Source: RI-43 sp033764725 (GTDB lineage: Bacteria > Pseudomonadota > Alphaproteobacteria > Caulobacterales > Aquidulcibacteraceae). Taken from it: a DNA stretch of 64,000 nt. The stretch spans positions 31,069-95,068 of the forward strand of contig JANRIR010000079.1 of assembly GCA_033764725.1 (NCBI GenBank), in the 5' to 3' direction. Positions within the stretch are counted from its first letter, which is position 1, and each line of letters begins with the position of its first letter. Shown in pieces: positions 1 to 8,320 of this stretch. Position numbers and translations under genes: made by a program. The notes beneath the pieces were generated by a model. That model had not been told where the DNA came from and did not search any database. It was given only the letters and a program-made list of their open reading frames with translations.

Positions 1-662
1 AAGGTTGCGACAATCGACCAGCGGTCCATCTGCGCCTGGTTGATCTGTTGGGCGCCGTGATAAAGCCCGGTCGTGTCGCCCAGGCCCACCGTGTTGGTGG
101 TTGCGAAAAGGCGGAAATATTTGTTCGGCGCGATGACGCGGTTCTGGTCGAGCAGCGTCAGCCGGCCCGAGGCTTCGAGCACGCGCTGGATGACGAACAT
201 CACGTCCGGCCGGCCGGCGTCGTATTCGTCGAACACGATCGCCACAGGCCGCTGCAGCGCCCAGGGGAGAATCCCTTCGCGGAATTCGGTGATCTGCTTG
301 CCGTCCTTCAGAACGATCGCGTCCTTGCCGACGAGGTCGATCCGGCTGACATGGCTGTCGAGATTGACCCGCACCATCGGCCAATTGAGCCGGGCGGCGA
401 CCTGCTCGATATGGGTCGATTTGCCGGTCCCGTGATAGCCCTGGACCATGACGCGCCGGTTGAAGGCGAAGCCGGCCAGGATCGCCCGCGTGGTCTGCGG
501 ATCGAAGCGGTAGGCCTCGTCGACCTCCGGGACCCACTCGGTTTTCTTGGAGAAGGCGGGGATCTTCATGTCGGCGTCGACGCCGAACGCGCGCGCCGAC
601 ACCTCCTTGTCGGGCTTCATCGTCAACAGGTCGTCGATCATTGCGGCGGCGTCTTTGGTCAT
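1..662 (-). CDS. cobS: Cobaltochelatase subunit CobS (partial, 3' end beyond left edge)
   Basis: AAA+ ATPase subunit of the aerobic, ATP-dependent cobalt chelatase, which with CobN and CobT inserts cobalt into hydrogenobyrinic acid diamide. About 220 residues are present of a family that is usually about 330. The Walker A motif GYHGTGKST lies at residues 75-83 and the Walker B stretch VFDEYD near 143-148, followed by the CobS-typical LDQNRV and TTNTVGLGD segments. The ATG at 660-662 gives the usual CobS N-terminus with an MKPDKEVS block. CobT would be expected downstream, outside the window. The upstream J-domain and BolA genes are common cobS neighbours in Alphaproteobacteria, but here a plus-strand lipase-like gene separates them. 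Confidence 0.95.
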   Translation of the reverse strand, partial: MTKDAAAMIDDLLTMKPDKEVSARAFGVDADMKIPAFSKKTEWVPEVDEAYRFDPQTTRAILAGFAFNRRVMVQGYHGTGKSTHIEQVAARLNWPMVRVNLDSHVSRIDLVGKDAIVLKDGKQITEFREGILPWALQRPVAIVFDEYDAGRPDVMFVIQRVLEASGRLTLLDQNRVIAPNKYFRLFATTNTVGLGDTTGLYHGAQQINQAQMDRWSIVAT

Positions 663-816
663 GCTGTGTCCGTCAGGTGGCAGGGCTGCATTTTGGCGCG
701 GCGCGGGCGCGGTGGCCATCGCCTTTTGCGGCTTCCGCTGAGGCATTTCGCGCAGGCCGGGCAAATGGGCGACGCTTCACCCAAAAGATGTTACCAACAC
801 CGTGACGGGGTACGCC

Positions 817-1710
817 ATGCCGAAATCGCCGATCACGTTGCCATCCGAAACGCCACTGGAGTTCCTGGCCGCGCAGGCCGCTGGGACCACGGTCACAAAG
901 TACATTTGCGCCGCCTGGGCGGCTTACGCCTACCAGTACGATCCGCGCGCGCCGGTGCAAGGCTGGACCCCGGTGGCCAGCCGCAAGCTGGGAGGCGGCT
1001 TTTCCGGCTTTGCAGTGCGCCACGAGGCATCTTCAACCATCGTATTCGTCAGCGTTGGCGCGAACGCCTGGATCGACTTTTTCGAAGGCTTCGAGGCCGC
1101 GTTTGGGGACTTCAACGGCCCGCTGGAAGACGGCGTAAACTTCATGACCGACGTCATGACGAAGTCACAGTTCCGCCAGAAGCGTGGCAGCGTGACCGCC
1201 CTTGCGACAGCCGGACATTCTTGGGGCGGCGCAATCGCTGAGGCGCAAGTGGCGCTCGCGCAGGCAGCGCTCGGGACCGCTACTCCCGCAGCTGTGTTCG
1301 GCGTCGGCATGGGCTCGGCGGGATTTGAGGCCGCCACGAGAGCGATGGCGGCGCGACGGGGATGGCTGATCGACGACGAGGCCGAGTGGAACATGCGCCA
1401 CTATATCCGTCTCGGCGATGCGATCCGCGGCCAGCCCGACCACGACGTCATCGGCGGCGAGCTGATGCCGCCCACGATCTATTCCGAGAGCCGCCAAACG
1501 ACGCGCGGCAGTCCGATCCGAGACTGGGAAATCACACCTGACTTCGGCGCCAATCACAACGCGACGCTCTACTTCAAAATGATGGACCTAAGTCCCCAAA
1601 CTCATCTGTTTCGATCGCGATCTGGGCGCTTCTATCTTTTCGACGGCGCGAAGCCGGCGCGCACGTTTTTCGGCACGAATCGGCCAGGCGTCTTTTTGGA
1701 CTGCCCCTGA
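817..1710 (+). CDS. Lipase-like alpha/beta-hydrolase (class 3 style nucleophile elbow)
   Basis: A 297-residue protein with a GHSWGG nucleophile elbow at residues 133-138, so Ser135 is the probable nucleophile. It is preceded by a region in which a substrate lid could lie. The arrangement resembles class 3 lipases, which cleave esters of lipids, but the substrate cannot be read from the sequence. I see no signal peptide. The ATG at 817 is preferred over a GTG at 802 because an ACGGGG element sits just upstream of it. The gene points against its neighbours and interrupts the cobS / J-domain / BolA group. Its 3' part uses codons rarer in this genome, such as CTA and AGT, so it may have been acquired. 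Confidence 0.7.
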   Translation: MPKSPITLPSETPLEFLAAQAAGTTVTKYICAAWAAYAYQYDPRAPVQGWTPVASRKLGGGFSGFAVRHEASSTIVFVSVGANAWIDFFEGFEAAFGDFNGPLEDGVNFMTDVMTKSQFRQKRGSVTALATAGHSWGGAIAEAQVALAQAALGTATPAAVFGVGMGSAGFEAATRAMAARRGWLIDDEAEWNMRHYIRLGDAIRGQPDHDVIGGELMPPTIYSESRQTTRGSPIRDWEITPDFGANHNATLYFKMMDLSPQTHLFRSRSGRFYLFDGAKPARTFFGTNRPGVFLDCP

Positions 1711-1727
1711 ACTAACGCGCACCGCGC

Positions 1728-2342
1728 CTACGCCAGGCCGCCGGCCTTCAGCGTCTGGTAGGCGCGGATGACCTTGTCGAGCAGCGCTTCCGCCGAGCGG
1801 TCGCCGCCGTTGGAATCCGGGTGGTAGCGCTTGACGAGATCGGCATAGCGCGCGCGCACGGCTGCGGCGTCGGCGTTTTCGTCGAGATCGAGCGCTTCCA
1901 GCGCGAGCGCATGCAAGCGTGAGAGCCGCCGCCGCGCGGGTCTTTGCGCCGCCTCGCGCTGGCCGCGGAACAAGCCGTAAGCGTCGTCGCGCTTGCCGGC
2001 GTGAAAGCTGCGCATCGCCGCCGACAGCCGATCCGTGCGCGACGCGCGAAACGACCAGGTCGGCCGATGGCCGTATTCCGCCGCCTTCTGAAACGATTCG
2101 AAATCGGACTGGCTCATGTCCGCGAAATAGTTCCAGCGCTTGTTGTAATCCGAGGCGTGCTCGGTGCAGAAGCGCCAATACGCTTCTGAGCCCGGCTCCT
2201 TCGGCGCCTTGTGGGCGCCCACGCGCGCGCAGCCCACATGATCGCATGCAGGCTCATCGCTTCTGCGTGACCGCGCCCCGTCGCCGGGCTTGTTCACCCG
2301 AATATCGACGAATTTCGGCCGGTATTGGAAAGCGCCGGACAT
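1728..2342 (-). CDS. J-domain (DnaJ-like) co-chaperone
   Basis: A 204-residue protein with a C-terminal J domain at about residues 145-204, including the invariant HPD at 174-176. It should stimulate the ATPase of a DnaK-type chaperone. The J domain is C-terminal, there is no G/F region or classical zinc finger, and the N-terminal part is a separate module with Cys33, Cys38 and Cys59, so it is not DnaJ itself. The ATG at 2342 is chosen because the sequence upstream of it is low-complexity arginine-rich and overlaps the divergent BolA gene, which starts only about 12 bases away. Pairing with BolA and CobS is common in Alphaproteobacteria. Confidence 0.85.
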   Translation of the reverse strand: MSGAFQYRPKFVDIRVNKPGDGARSRRSDEPACDHVGCARVGAHKAPKEPGSEAYWRFCTEHASDYNKRWNYFADMSQSDFESFQKAAEYGHRPTWSFRASRTDRLSAAMRSFHAGKRDDAYGLFRGQREAAQRPARRRLSRLHALALEALDLDENADAAAVRARYADLVKRYHPDSNGGDRSAEALLDKVIRAYQTLKAGGLA

Positions 2343-2353
2343 GGGCGCAGAGT

Positions 2354-2674
2354 ATGGGCGCCGCCGGCCCTGGGGACAAGGAATTGACAGCATCGGAAAA
2401 AGGCGCCTCCCGCGCCGCACGCATCGAAGCGCGCTTGCGCGCGGCCCTGCAGCCGACAGCGCTTGAGGTGATCGACGATTCGTACAAGCACGCCGGCCAC
2501 GCCGGCGCACATCCCAGCGGCGAAACGCATTTCACCGTTCGCGTCGTCGCGCAGGCGTTCGACGGGCTGTCGCGCGTGTCGCGCCAGCGTCTGGTGAACG
2601 ATGCGTTGCGCGATGAATTCGCCTCGGGCCTGCATGCGCTGGCGATGGATTTGAAGAGTCCGCGAGACTCCTAA
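2354..2674 (+). CDS. bolA: BolA family protein
   Basis: A 106-residue BolA-fold protein. The typical start of the domain (RIEARLRAAL), the VIDDSYKHAGH segment with the conserved His region, and the C-terminal ALRDEF...HALAMD helix are all visible. BolA proteins work with monothiol glutaredoxins in iron-sulfur cluster handling or act as regulators. The start is uncertain. ATG at 2354 is annotated, but a TTG at 2384 just after an AAGGA element fits equally well and would remove a short non-conserved leader. The gene is divergent from the J-domain gene. Its TAA stop overlaps the MmcB stop on the other strand by 4 bases. Confidence 0.88.
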   Translation: MGAAGPGDKELTASEKGASRAARIEARLRAALQPTALEVIDDSYKHAGHAGAHPSGETHFTVRVVAQAFDGLSRVSRQRLVNDALRDEFASGLHALAMDLKSPRDS

Positions 2675-3096
2675 AGCTGCGCGAGGCGCAGCGCCGCCAG
2701 CCGCGCGATCGCCAGCGTCATCGCCTTGCGCCGCGCGCCGGCGAGCGGGGTGTCGGCAGGCGTGCGCAGGATCGCGCCGCCGAAGCCGTCGGCGACGATC
2801 AGCCCGACCTGCGGCGGCACGAGATCCTGGGGAAAATCTTCCGCCACGGCGAAATAGAACCGGTCGCAATACTCCCCATAATCCGGCCATTTGGCGTCGG
2901 CGGTGAAATCCGCGCGGCAGGATTTTGTCTCCACGATCCAGACCTCGCCCTTCGGGCCGAGCGCTGCGATATCGGCGCGGCGGCCATTGCCGAGCGGCAG
3001 CTCCAGCACCGGCGCGAACCCGTGATCGACGAGCAGGCGCTGCACGCCGCGCGCCAGGCTTGCGGTCACCTGCGCGCGAAGGATCGTCTCTCCCAT
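2671..3096 (-). CDS. mmcB: MmcB-family DNA repair protein (PDDEXK-like)
   Basis: A 141-residue protein of the MmcB family, known from Caulobacter as a gene linked to mitomycin C resistance. A nuclease-like core is visible: RADIAALG followed by WIVETKSC at about residues 40-60, which matches the D...ExK pattern of PDDEXK folds. Further conserved blocks are DYGEYCDRFYFAV and the PADTPL segment. The ATG at 3096 gives MGETILRAQVT, the usual family start; a TTG at 3132 would only add a short tail. It lies 40 bases downstream of the YhiN flavoprotein gene on the same strand, so co-transcription is likely. Confidence 0.85.
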   Translation of the reverse strand: MGETILRAQVTASLARGVQRLLVDHGFAPVLELPLGNGRRADIAALGPKGEVWIVETKSCRADFTADAKWPDYGEYCDRFYFAVAEDFPQDLVPPQVGLIVADGFGGAILRTPADTPLAGARRKAMTLAIARLAALRLAQL

Positions 3097-3136
3097 GCAC
3101 GACAGCTTGGCGCGCGCGGCGTCTGCGGGCAACCGC

Positions 3137-4300
3137 TCAGACCGCCTGCCCCGCCGCCCATCCGCTCGACCAGGCCCATTGGAAATTGTAGCCGCCGAGC
3201 CAGCCCGTGACGTCGACCGCTTCGCCGATCACGAAGAGGCCTGGCGCGGCGTGCGCGGCCATCGTCTTTTGCGACAGGGCGGAGACGTCGACGCCGCCGA
3301 GCGTGACTTCGGCCTTGGAATAGCCCTCCGTGCCGGAGGGCGTGACGCGCCAATCCTTCAAACGCTGCATCAGCGCGCGCAGCGCCTGATCCTTGACGTC
3401 GCCGATGGGGCCTTCCGGCGCGTCTTGCGCAAAGTGCGCCGCGAGGCGCTCGGGAAAGAACGCGGCGAGACACGTGCGCACCTGTGCCTTCGGGCGCGCG
3501 CGCTTGGCCTGCGCAAGCGCATCGACATCGAGCGACGGGGCCCAATCGATCGTCAGCGGTGCGCCGGGGCGCCAATAATTCGACGCCTGCAGGATCGCAG
3601 GACCCGAGAGGCCGCGATGGGTGAACAGCGCCGCTTCGTGGAACGCCGGCCCGTCCGCCCGGGCGACCACCGGCGCGCTGACGCCGGCGAGCGCGGGGTC
3701 GTGCGCGGCGAGCGTCAATGGCACGAGCCCGGGCCGCGGCGGCGCGATCGGCAGTCCGAATTGCCGCGCGAGGCGAAGGGCGATGTCGGTCGCGCCGAGT
3801 TTGGGGATCGACAAGCCGCCGGCGGCAAGCACGAGCGCCGGCGCCTGCGCTGCGCCGCGATCGGTCTCGACAACGAAGGCATCGGGCTTGCGCACCGCGC
3901 CGATGTCGACCTGCGTGCGGATCTCGACGCCGCCGGCGGCGCATTCGTCGAGCAGCATGCGCACGATCTTCCGCGCCGACCGGTCGCCCTCGCAGAACAA
4001 TTGCCCGAGGGTTTTTTCGTAATAGGCGATGCGGTGCTTTTCGACTAAGGCGATGAAATCGCCCTGCGTATAGCGGCTCAGCGCCGAGCGCGCGAAATGC
4101 GGATTGCCGGAAACGAAGCGCTCCGGCGCGATGTCGCGATTGGTGAAATTGCAGCGCCCGCCGCCGGAGATCAGGATTTTCGCGCCGACCTCGGCGTTCC
4201 GCTCGAGCACGAGCACGCGCTTGCCGCGCTGGCCCGCCGTGAGCGCGCACATCAGCCCCGCCGCGCCGCCGCCGATGATGATGACGTCGACCGCCTGCAT
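3137..4300 (-). CDS. NAD(P)/FAD-dependent oxidoreductase, HI0933/YhiN family
   Basis: A 387-residue flavoprotein. The dinucleotide-binding motif GGGAAG follows directly after the start, then the family markers LISGGGRCNFTN and, near the C-terminus, the VIGEAVDVTGWLGGYNFQWAWSSG type block. These are diagnostic of the HI0933/YhiN family, whose physiological reaction is unknown. The ATG at 4300 places the Rossmann motif at residue 11 as in homologues. Upstream it is preceded by a palindromic repeat array instead of a gene. Confidence 0.9.
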   Translation of the reverse strand: MQAVDVIIIGGGAAGLMCALTAGQRGKRVLVLERNAEVGAKILISGGGRCNFTNRDIAPERFVSGNPHFARSALSRYTQGDFIALVEKHRIAYYEKTLGQLFCEGDRSARKIVRMLLDECAAGGVEIRTQVDIGAVRKPDAFVVETDRGAAQAPALVLAAGGLSIPKLGATDIALRLARQFGLPIAPPRPGLVPLTLAAHDPALAGVSAPVVARADGPAFHEAALFTHRGLSGPAILQASNYWRPGAPLTIDWAPSLDVDALAQAKRARPKAQVRTCLAAFFPERLAAHFAQDAPEGPIGDVKDQALRALMQRLKDWRVTPSGTEGYSKAEVTLGGVDVSALSQKTMAAHAAPGLFVIGEAVDVTGWLGGYNFQWAWSSGWAAGQAV

Positions 4301-4377
4301 GACGGAGGGTTTAGCAGGTTTGTCGCCGGTCTGGCCTAGTCTTGCGCGCAGCCGACGATCTGCGGGCGATTGCGCCG

Positions 4378-4491
4378 ACACCCCTCATCCGGCGCTCCGC
4401 GCCACTTCTCCCACAAGGGGAGAAGGACATGGCGCTGTTCCTTCTCCCCTTGTGGGAGAAGGTGGCAGCGAAGCTGACGGATGAGGGGTGT
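4378..4491. repeat. Intergenic palindromic element (CACCCCTCATCCG type)
   Basis: Long imperfect inverted repeat whose outer arms are ACACCCCTCATCCG and its complement and whose inner arms are CTTCTCCCACAAGGGGAGAAGG and its complement, around a short centre near 4429-4440. Each inner arm is itself a hairpin. It resembles dispersed intergenic palindromes common in alphaproteobacterial genomes. Confidence 0.8.
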
Positions 4492-4515
4492 TTGCGAAAC
4501 GGCGCAAATAATGGC

Positions 4516-4643
4516 GCCGCCCCCTCCGTCGCGCTGCCGCGCGACACCTCCCCCTCGCGGGGGAGGACGGGAAACGCGACCGTCGTCTCCCCGCGTTGAG
4601 GGGGAGGTGGATCGCCGCGTAGCGACGAGACGGTGGGGGCGGC
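4516..4643. repeat. Second intergenic palindromic element (CACCTCCCCC type)
   Basis: Adjacent inverted repeat of a different family. The outer arms at 4516-4535 and 4621-4643 pair with small gaps, and the inner arms CACCTCCCCC...GGGGGAG at about 4545-4565 and 4587-4609 also pair. It ends 4 bases before the stop codon of the ferritin-like gene. With the element at 4378-4491 it fills the 347-base gap 4301-4647, which holds no gene. Confidence 0.8.
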
Positions 4644-4647
4644 CGTT

Positions 4648-5793
4648 CTATTCCGCCGCGATCTTCGACAGCGCGCCGGTATCGATGCCGAAATTGATCG
4701 TTTGCAGATAACGGATGCCGTCCTCGGCGATGTCGTCGCCGACCATGCGGTCGCCTTCGGCCTTCAGCTCGTCGAGGTTGACGTACATCGCGTAGAAGCT
4801 GCGCGTGCGGTCGGTGATGATGCCGGCGTTGAGCAACGTCTTCACAAGCACGCGGAAGATGTTGGTCGATTCCTTCATCCGCTCGCGGCGCTCATCATCG
4901 GTCGCGACCTTCTGGAACTCTTCCATCACCTTCATCGGGTCGAGGCCGAACTGGGCGTAGATGTCGGACATCTGGTGCGGGGCGACGAGGTTGAACAACA
5001 GCGTTTGGAAGCAGTGCGCCGCCCAATTCTCGACGATCTCATGCTCTTCCGGAGACAGCTTCGGGATCGTGCGGTCGGCCCAGATCTTCCCGAACTTGTG
5101 GTGGAACGCTTCGTCCGTCATCACCAGCTGCGTCAGCTTGCGGGCGAGCGGGTCCTTCCACTCGTTGTAGATCGTGGCGAACGCGCCCATGGCGAGCCCT
5201 TCGACCAGCATCTGCATGCCGACGATCTTCTTGTACACTTCCGGCGCGTGCACGATTTCCTTCAGGAGATCGGCAAGCACCTGGCCGCATTCGCGCGGGC
5301 TGCCCCAGCGGGCCTTGATGTATTTCGCGAACGCCGTGACGTGGCGGCCTTCTTCGCGCGTCTGGTTGGCGGCGTATTCCTGGGCGCCAGGATCGCGCAG
5401 CACGTGGCACAGCGACGCGGAAAGGTTCAACGCGCCCTGCTCGCCGTGCAGGATCGCCGACAATTGCCAGCGCGCCATTTCGTTGACGAAGCGGATGCGC
5501 TCCTTCGGCTTGTCGGCGAAATAATCGCGCACGTAATCCGTCTCGAGCGCCGGGACCATGTAGTCCGGCATGATCTGTTCGTTCTCGAGATCGAACGGCT
5601 CGCTGAAATCGATGTATTTCTTGTCCAGCGGATCCCAGAAATGGTCGTGCGTGGCGGAGATGATCTTATCGAACGCGGTCGAGCGGTTCATGTGCCGGTC
5701 GATCGCCAGCATCGCGCCGAAATCGGTCGGCGCCACGGCGTCATAGACTTCGTCCTTCGTGATCTGGCGGGGTTCAGCGCCGTCAGCGGCCAT
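4648..5793 (-). CDS. Ferritin-like di-iron protein
   Basis: A 381-residue helical protein with di-iron ligand signatures: EEGRHV around residue 145 and DEAFHH around residue 228, both giving the E-x-x-H pattern, plus earlier acidic helices that could supply the remaining ligands. This layout matches ferritin-like carboxylate-bridged di-iron oxygenases or desaturases. Substrate and reaction cannot be told from the sequence. The ATG at 5793 follows a GGGAG element. No electron-transfer partner is encoded next to it. It stands alone between a repeat array and the GFA gene. Confidence 0.75.
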   Translation of the reverse strand: MAADGAEPRQITKDEVYDAVAPTDFGAMLAIDRHMNRSTAFDKIISATHDHFWDPLDKKYIDFSEPFDLENEQIMPDYMVPALETDYVRDYFADKPKERIRFVNEMARWQLSAILHGEQGALNLSASLCHVLRDPGAQEYAANQTREEGRHVTAFAKYIKARWGSPRECGQVLADLLKEIVHAPEVYKKIVGMQMLVEGLAMGAFATIYNEWKDPLARKLTQLVMTDEAFHHKFGKIWADRTIPKLSPEEHEIVENWAAHCFQTLLFNLVAPHQMSDIYAQFGLDPMKVMEEFQKVATDDERRERMKESTNIFRVLVKTLLNAGIITDRTRSFYAMYVNLDELKAEGDRMVGDDIAEDGIRYLQTINFGIDTGALSKIAAE

Positions 5794-5955
5794 CGATCGT
5801 CTCCCTCAATCTGGCGGCGGCCGCGCACGGGGCCGCTCTCGCGATGCCGCCACAGAAGCACGCCCCTGGGGAGAAATCAACAAAAATGACGCCAGCGTCA
5901 CCGTTCACGGGGGCGTGAGAGCGGCGGCCGGCGCGCCGCCCGGCCACCGGCTCCC

Positions 5956-6345
5956 CTAAGGCGCCCTTTGGACGGCGGTGATGTCGAACGCCCAGGGCAG
6001 CGCCGCCCCGCAGAAGCCTTGCCTCAGCGGTGCGAGCGCGGCCCGCTGTGAAACGACCCCTATGCGAATGTTCACATGGTCGCCGCCCTCCTTCGAGGAA
6101 AAGATCGGCGATCCGCATTCGCCGCAAAATGCAGTGGTGACGCACTCGCCGCTCGAGCCGATCTTGACGTACCGCTTGGGGTCGCCGTGCAAGTCGAAGT
6201 TTGCATGAAGCGCCGGCACGTTCACCCGATAGGGCGCGCCAGACATCGTCTGACAATCCGTGCAGTGGCAGAGCGACACGAGCCGAGGACTGACCCGGGC
6301 GACAAATCGAACCGCGCCGCAATGGCACGCGCCGTCGATTTTCAT
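5956..6345 (-). CDS. GFA family (glutathione-dependent formaldehyde-activating enzyme-like) protein
   Basis: A 129-residue protein with the GFA zinc pattern: CHCG at residues 7-10, CHCTDC at about 26-31 and CGEC at about 74-77, with SGAPYR between. GFA-fold proteins bind zinc through these cysteines. The founding member accelerates S-hydroxymethylglutathione formation, but most members have unknown substrates. Its ATG overlaps the stop of the upstream ATC-hydrolase-like gene by 4 bases (ATGA), so the two are probably translationally coupled. Confidence 0.88.
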   Translation of the reverse strand: MKIDGACHCGAVRFVARVSPRLVSLCHCTDCQTMSGAPYRVNVPALHANFDLHGDPKRYVKIGSSGECVTTAFCGECGSPIFSSKEGGDHVNIRIGVVSQRAALAPLRQGFCGAALPWAFDITAVQRAP

Positions 6346-7064
6346 GACGCCGCCCCGGCGCCGGTCTGCGGATCCGCGGCGCGTCGCACATTGGCGGCGT
6401 CGATGTCCGGCTTCACCGCACTTGCGCTGTTCTCATATCGGAAAACGCACTGGGCGGCGCCGGTCGATTGGGTGCTCGGCCTTGTGATGGTGAGGGACCG
6501 CTTCGAACGATTGATCACATCCATCCACGCGCGATCCGCTTTGCAAAACACCAGCGTCACGTCGCTTTCGCCATGGCGGCGGAAAAAATCGTTATAGGCG
6601 CAGCCCTCGATGACCAGCGCATAATGATCGGGCCCGACATCGTCCTTGGCGAGCATGTCTTGACCCATCATGCGCCGGAGCGATTCCGCCATCCCCAGCC
6701 TCTGCAGAACACGAAGCGGATTGGGCGCGAGCGCCAGAAGCAGCCTGAACTGGTTCTTTGGCGCGGCTTGGCTGATGTCGCGATACACGGCGCCGATCAC
6801 ATCGATCGCTTCGGCGCGCACGACGCCAAGCTCCACCGCGCACCGCACGCTCGCCAACACCAGCGCGCGATGACTTTCCTGATCGCGGCTGGCGTCGTCG
6901 GGCAAGGTGTCCGCGCGCTCTGCATAGAGCTGGGCGCCCATAGCGGCCGCAGCGGCGCTGAACGAGTCCCGCCGCGCTGTGTCCTGCGGGAACAGCGCAC
7001 GCGCCGCCGCCGCCAAAAACCGTCGCGCAAAGCGCGCCTGCCGACCGCTCGCAAACCCGGGCAT
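6342..7064 (-). CDS. L-2-amino-thiazoline-4-carboxylic acid hydrolase-like protein
   Basis: A 240-residue protein with the layout of the ATC-hydrolase family. The C-terminal half has a Tyr/Phe-rich helix, then a TLVFCKADRAW segment (Cys in a C-x-x-D pattern) and a terminal region ending in CVFRYENS, which corresponds to the family's C-x-F-x-F block. The named enzyme opens the thiazoline ring of a cysteine precursor, but most family members are uncharacterised. The ATG at 7064 has a good GGGAGGTGGG site. A GTG nine bases upstream lies too close to that site. First gene of a two-gene unit with the GFA gene. Confidence 0.7.
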   Translation of the reverse strand: MPGFASGRQARFARRFLAAAARALFPQDTARRDSFSAAAAAMGAQLYAERADTLPDDASRDQESHRALVLASVRCAVELGVVRAEAIDVIGAVYRDISQAAPKNQFRLLLALAPNPLRVLQRLGMAESLRRMMGQDMLAKDDVGPDHYALVIEGCAYNDFFRRHGESDVTLVFCKADRAWMDVINRSKRSLTITRPSTQSTGAAQCVFRYENSASAVKPDIDAANVRRAADPQTGAGAAS

Positions 7065-7142
7065 GCGTCCCACCTCCCGGAGGCGACCATTACCGCGCTA
7101 GCGAACCTGGACCAAGATCACCGACGCCGTGCGCGACCCCGC

Positions 7143-8234
7143 TCAATCCCCCACATCCTCCACGCGCACCTCGACCTCCACGGCGCGGTCGCCGCGCAGC
7201 ACGGAGAGGCGCACCGGGCGGCCGATTCCGGCGCTTTCGAGCGCGTTGGTGAAATCGGCCAGGCGGCGCACCGGCTGGCCGTTGGCGGCGGTGATCACAT
7301 CGCCCAGCACGCCGCGGCGCAGGTCAGTGCCGCGCAGGCCGGCGCGGGCGGCAGGCGAGCCGTTCTGCACGCCATAGATGATGATGCCTTCCAGGCCCAT
7401 GCGCGCGGAGACGCTTTCGTCCGCCGCGATGATGCCGATGCCCGGCGTCGGCACCCGGCCGGAGCGGATCAGCTCGGTGGCGACCCGGTTCACGGTGTCG
7501 ATCGGGATCGCGAAGCCGATGCCGGCATAGGCGCCGGAGGGCGAGAAGATCGCCGAATTGACCCCGATCACGCGGCCGGCGCTGTCGAGCAGCGGCCCGC
7601 CGGAATTGCCCGGATTGATGGCGGCGTCGGTCTGGATGACGTTGGCGATCTCGCGGCCCGAGGCGGTCGGCAGACGCCGCTCCAGCGCCGAGATCACGCC
7701 GGTGGTGAGTGTGTGGTCGAGGCCGAACGGGTTGCCGATGGCGTAGGTCGATTGGCCGACCTGCAGCGTCGCCGATTGGCCGATCGCCGCCGGCGGCGGC
7801 GGTCTCTCCGCCCCCTGCAGCCGCAGCACGGCGATGTCGTAATTCGGGGCCCGGCCGACGACCTGGGCGCGCAGCGTGTCGCCGCCGACCAGCCGCACCA
7901 GCACGGTGTTCGCGCGGCCGACGACATGCGCGTTGGTGACGATGTGGCCGCGATTGTCCCACACGAAGCCGGAGCCCGAGCCGACCGCCTCGACGCCGGA
8001 AATGGATTGCGCCACCTGGACGACCTGCACGACCGACGGCGCGGCGGCCTCGAAAATCCGGATGGTCGACAATTCGCCCGAGGCGAACTCGCCCCGCGCT
8101 GCGATCTGGCGCAGCGACGGCCCGCTCGATTGCTGCGCCTCGATGGAGACCGGCACCAGGGGCTGCACCACGATCGCGGCGATCACGCCGGCGACGGCGC
8201 CGCCGGCGATCCAGGCCCAACGCTCGCGCTTCAT
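7143..8234 (-). CDS. DegP/HtrA-like S1C trypsin-like serine protease with one PDZ domain
   Basis: A 363-residue envelope protease. An N-terminal hydrophobic segment (about residues 8-26) anchors or exports it. The catalytic triad is visible as His103 (TNAHVV), Asp133 (DIAVL) and Ser211 (GNSGGPL), and a single PDZ domain follows from about residue 265. One PDZ and an N-terminal anchor resemble DegS or DegQ-like proteases involved in envelope stress. The ATG at 8234 has a GGAGG site upstream; an in-frame GTG at 8267 would only add charged residues before the membrane segment. Divergent from the zincin gene at 8321. Confidence 0.92.
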   Translation of the reverse strand: MKRERWAWIAGGAVAGVIAAIVVQPLVPVSIEAQQSSGPSLRQIAARGEFASGELSTIRIFEAAAPSVVQVVQVAQSISGVEAVGSGSGFVWDNRGHIVTNAHVVGRANTVLVRLVGGDTLRAQVVGRAPNYDIAVLRLQGAERPPPPAAIGQSATLQVGQSTYAIGNPFGLDHTLTTGVISALERRLPTASGREIANVIQTDAAINPGNSGGPLLDSAGRVIGVNSAIFSPSGAYAGIGFAIPIDTVNRVATELIRSGRVPTPGIGIIAADESVSARMGLEGIIIYGVQNGSPAARAGLRGTDLRRGVLGDVITAANGQPVRRLADFTNALESAGIGRPVRLSVLRGDRAVEVEVRVEDVGD

Positions 8235-8320
8235 CCTCAGCCTCCGTTGCGACGCCCGCTGCTGCACGGCAAATGCGTCGTTTACATGATACGGCGGCGA
8301 AACCGCGTTAGTTTGGGTCC

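Noticed and set aside
663..816. A cobalamin riboswitch before cobS
   Set aside because: The short upstream region has no B12-box-like sequence, and it is shared with the divergent lipase-like gene.
4633..5889. A 418-codon open frame antisense to the ferritin-like gene
   Set aside because: Shadow frame; the minus-strand protein has intact di-iron motifs and a good ribosome-binding site.
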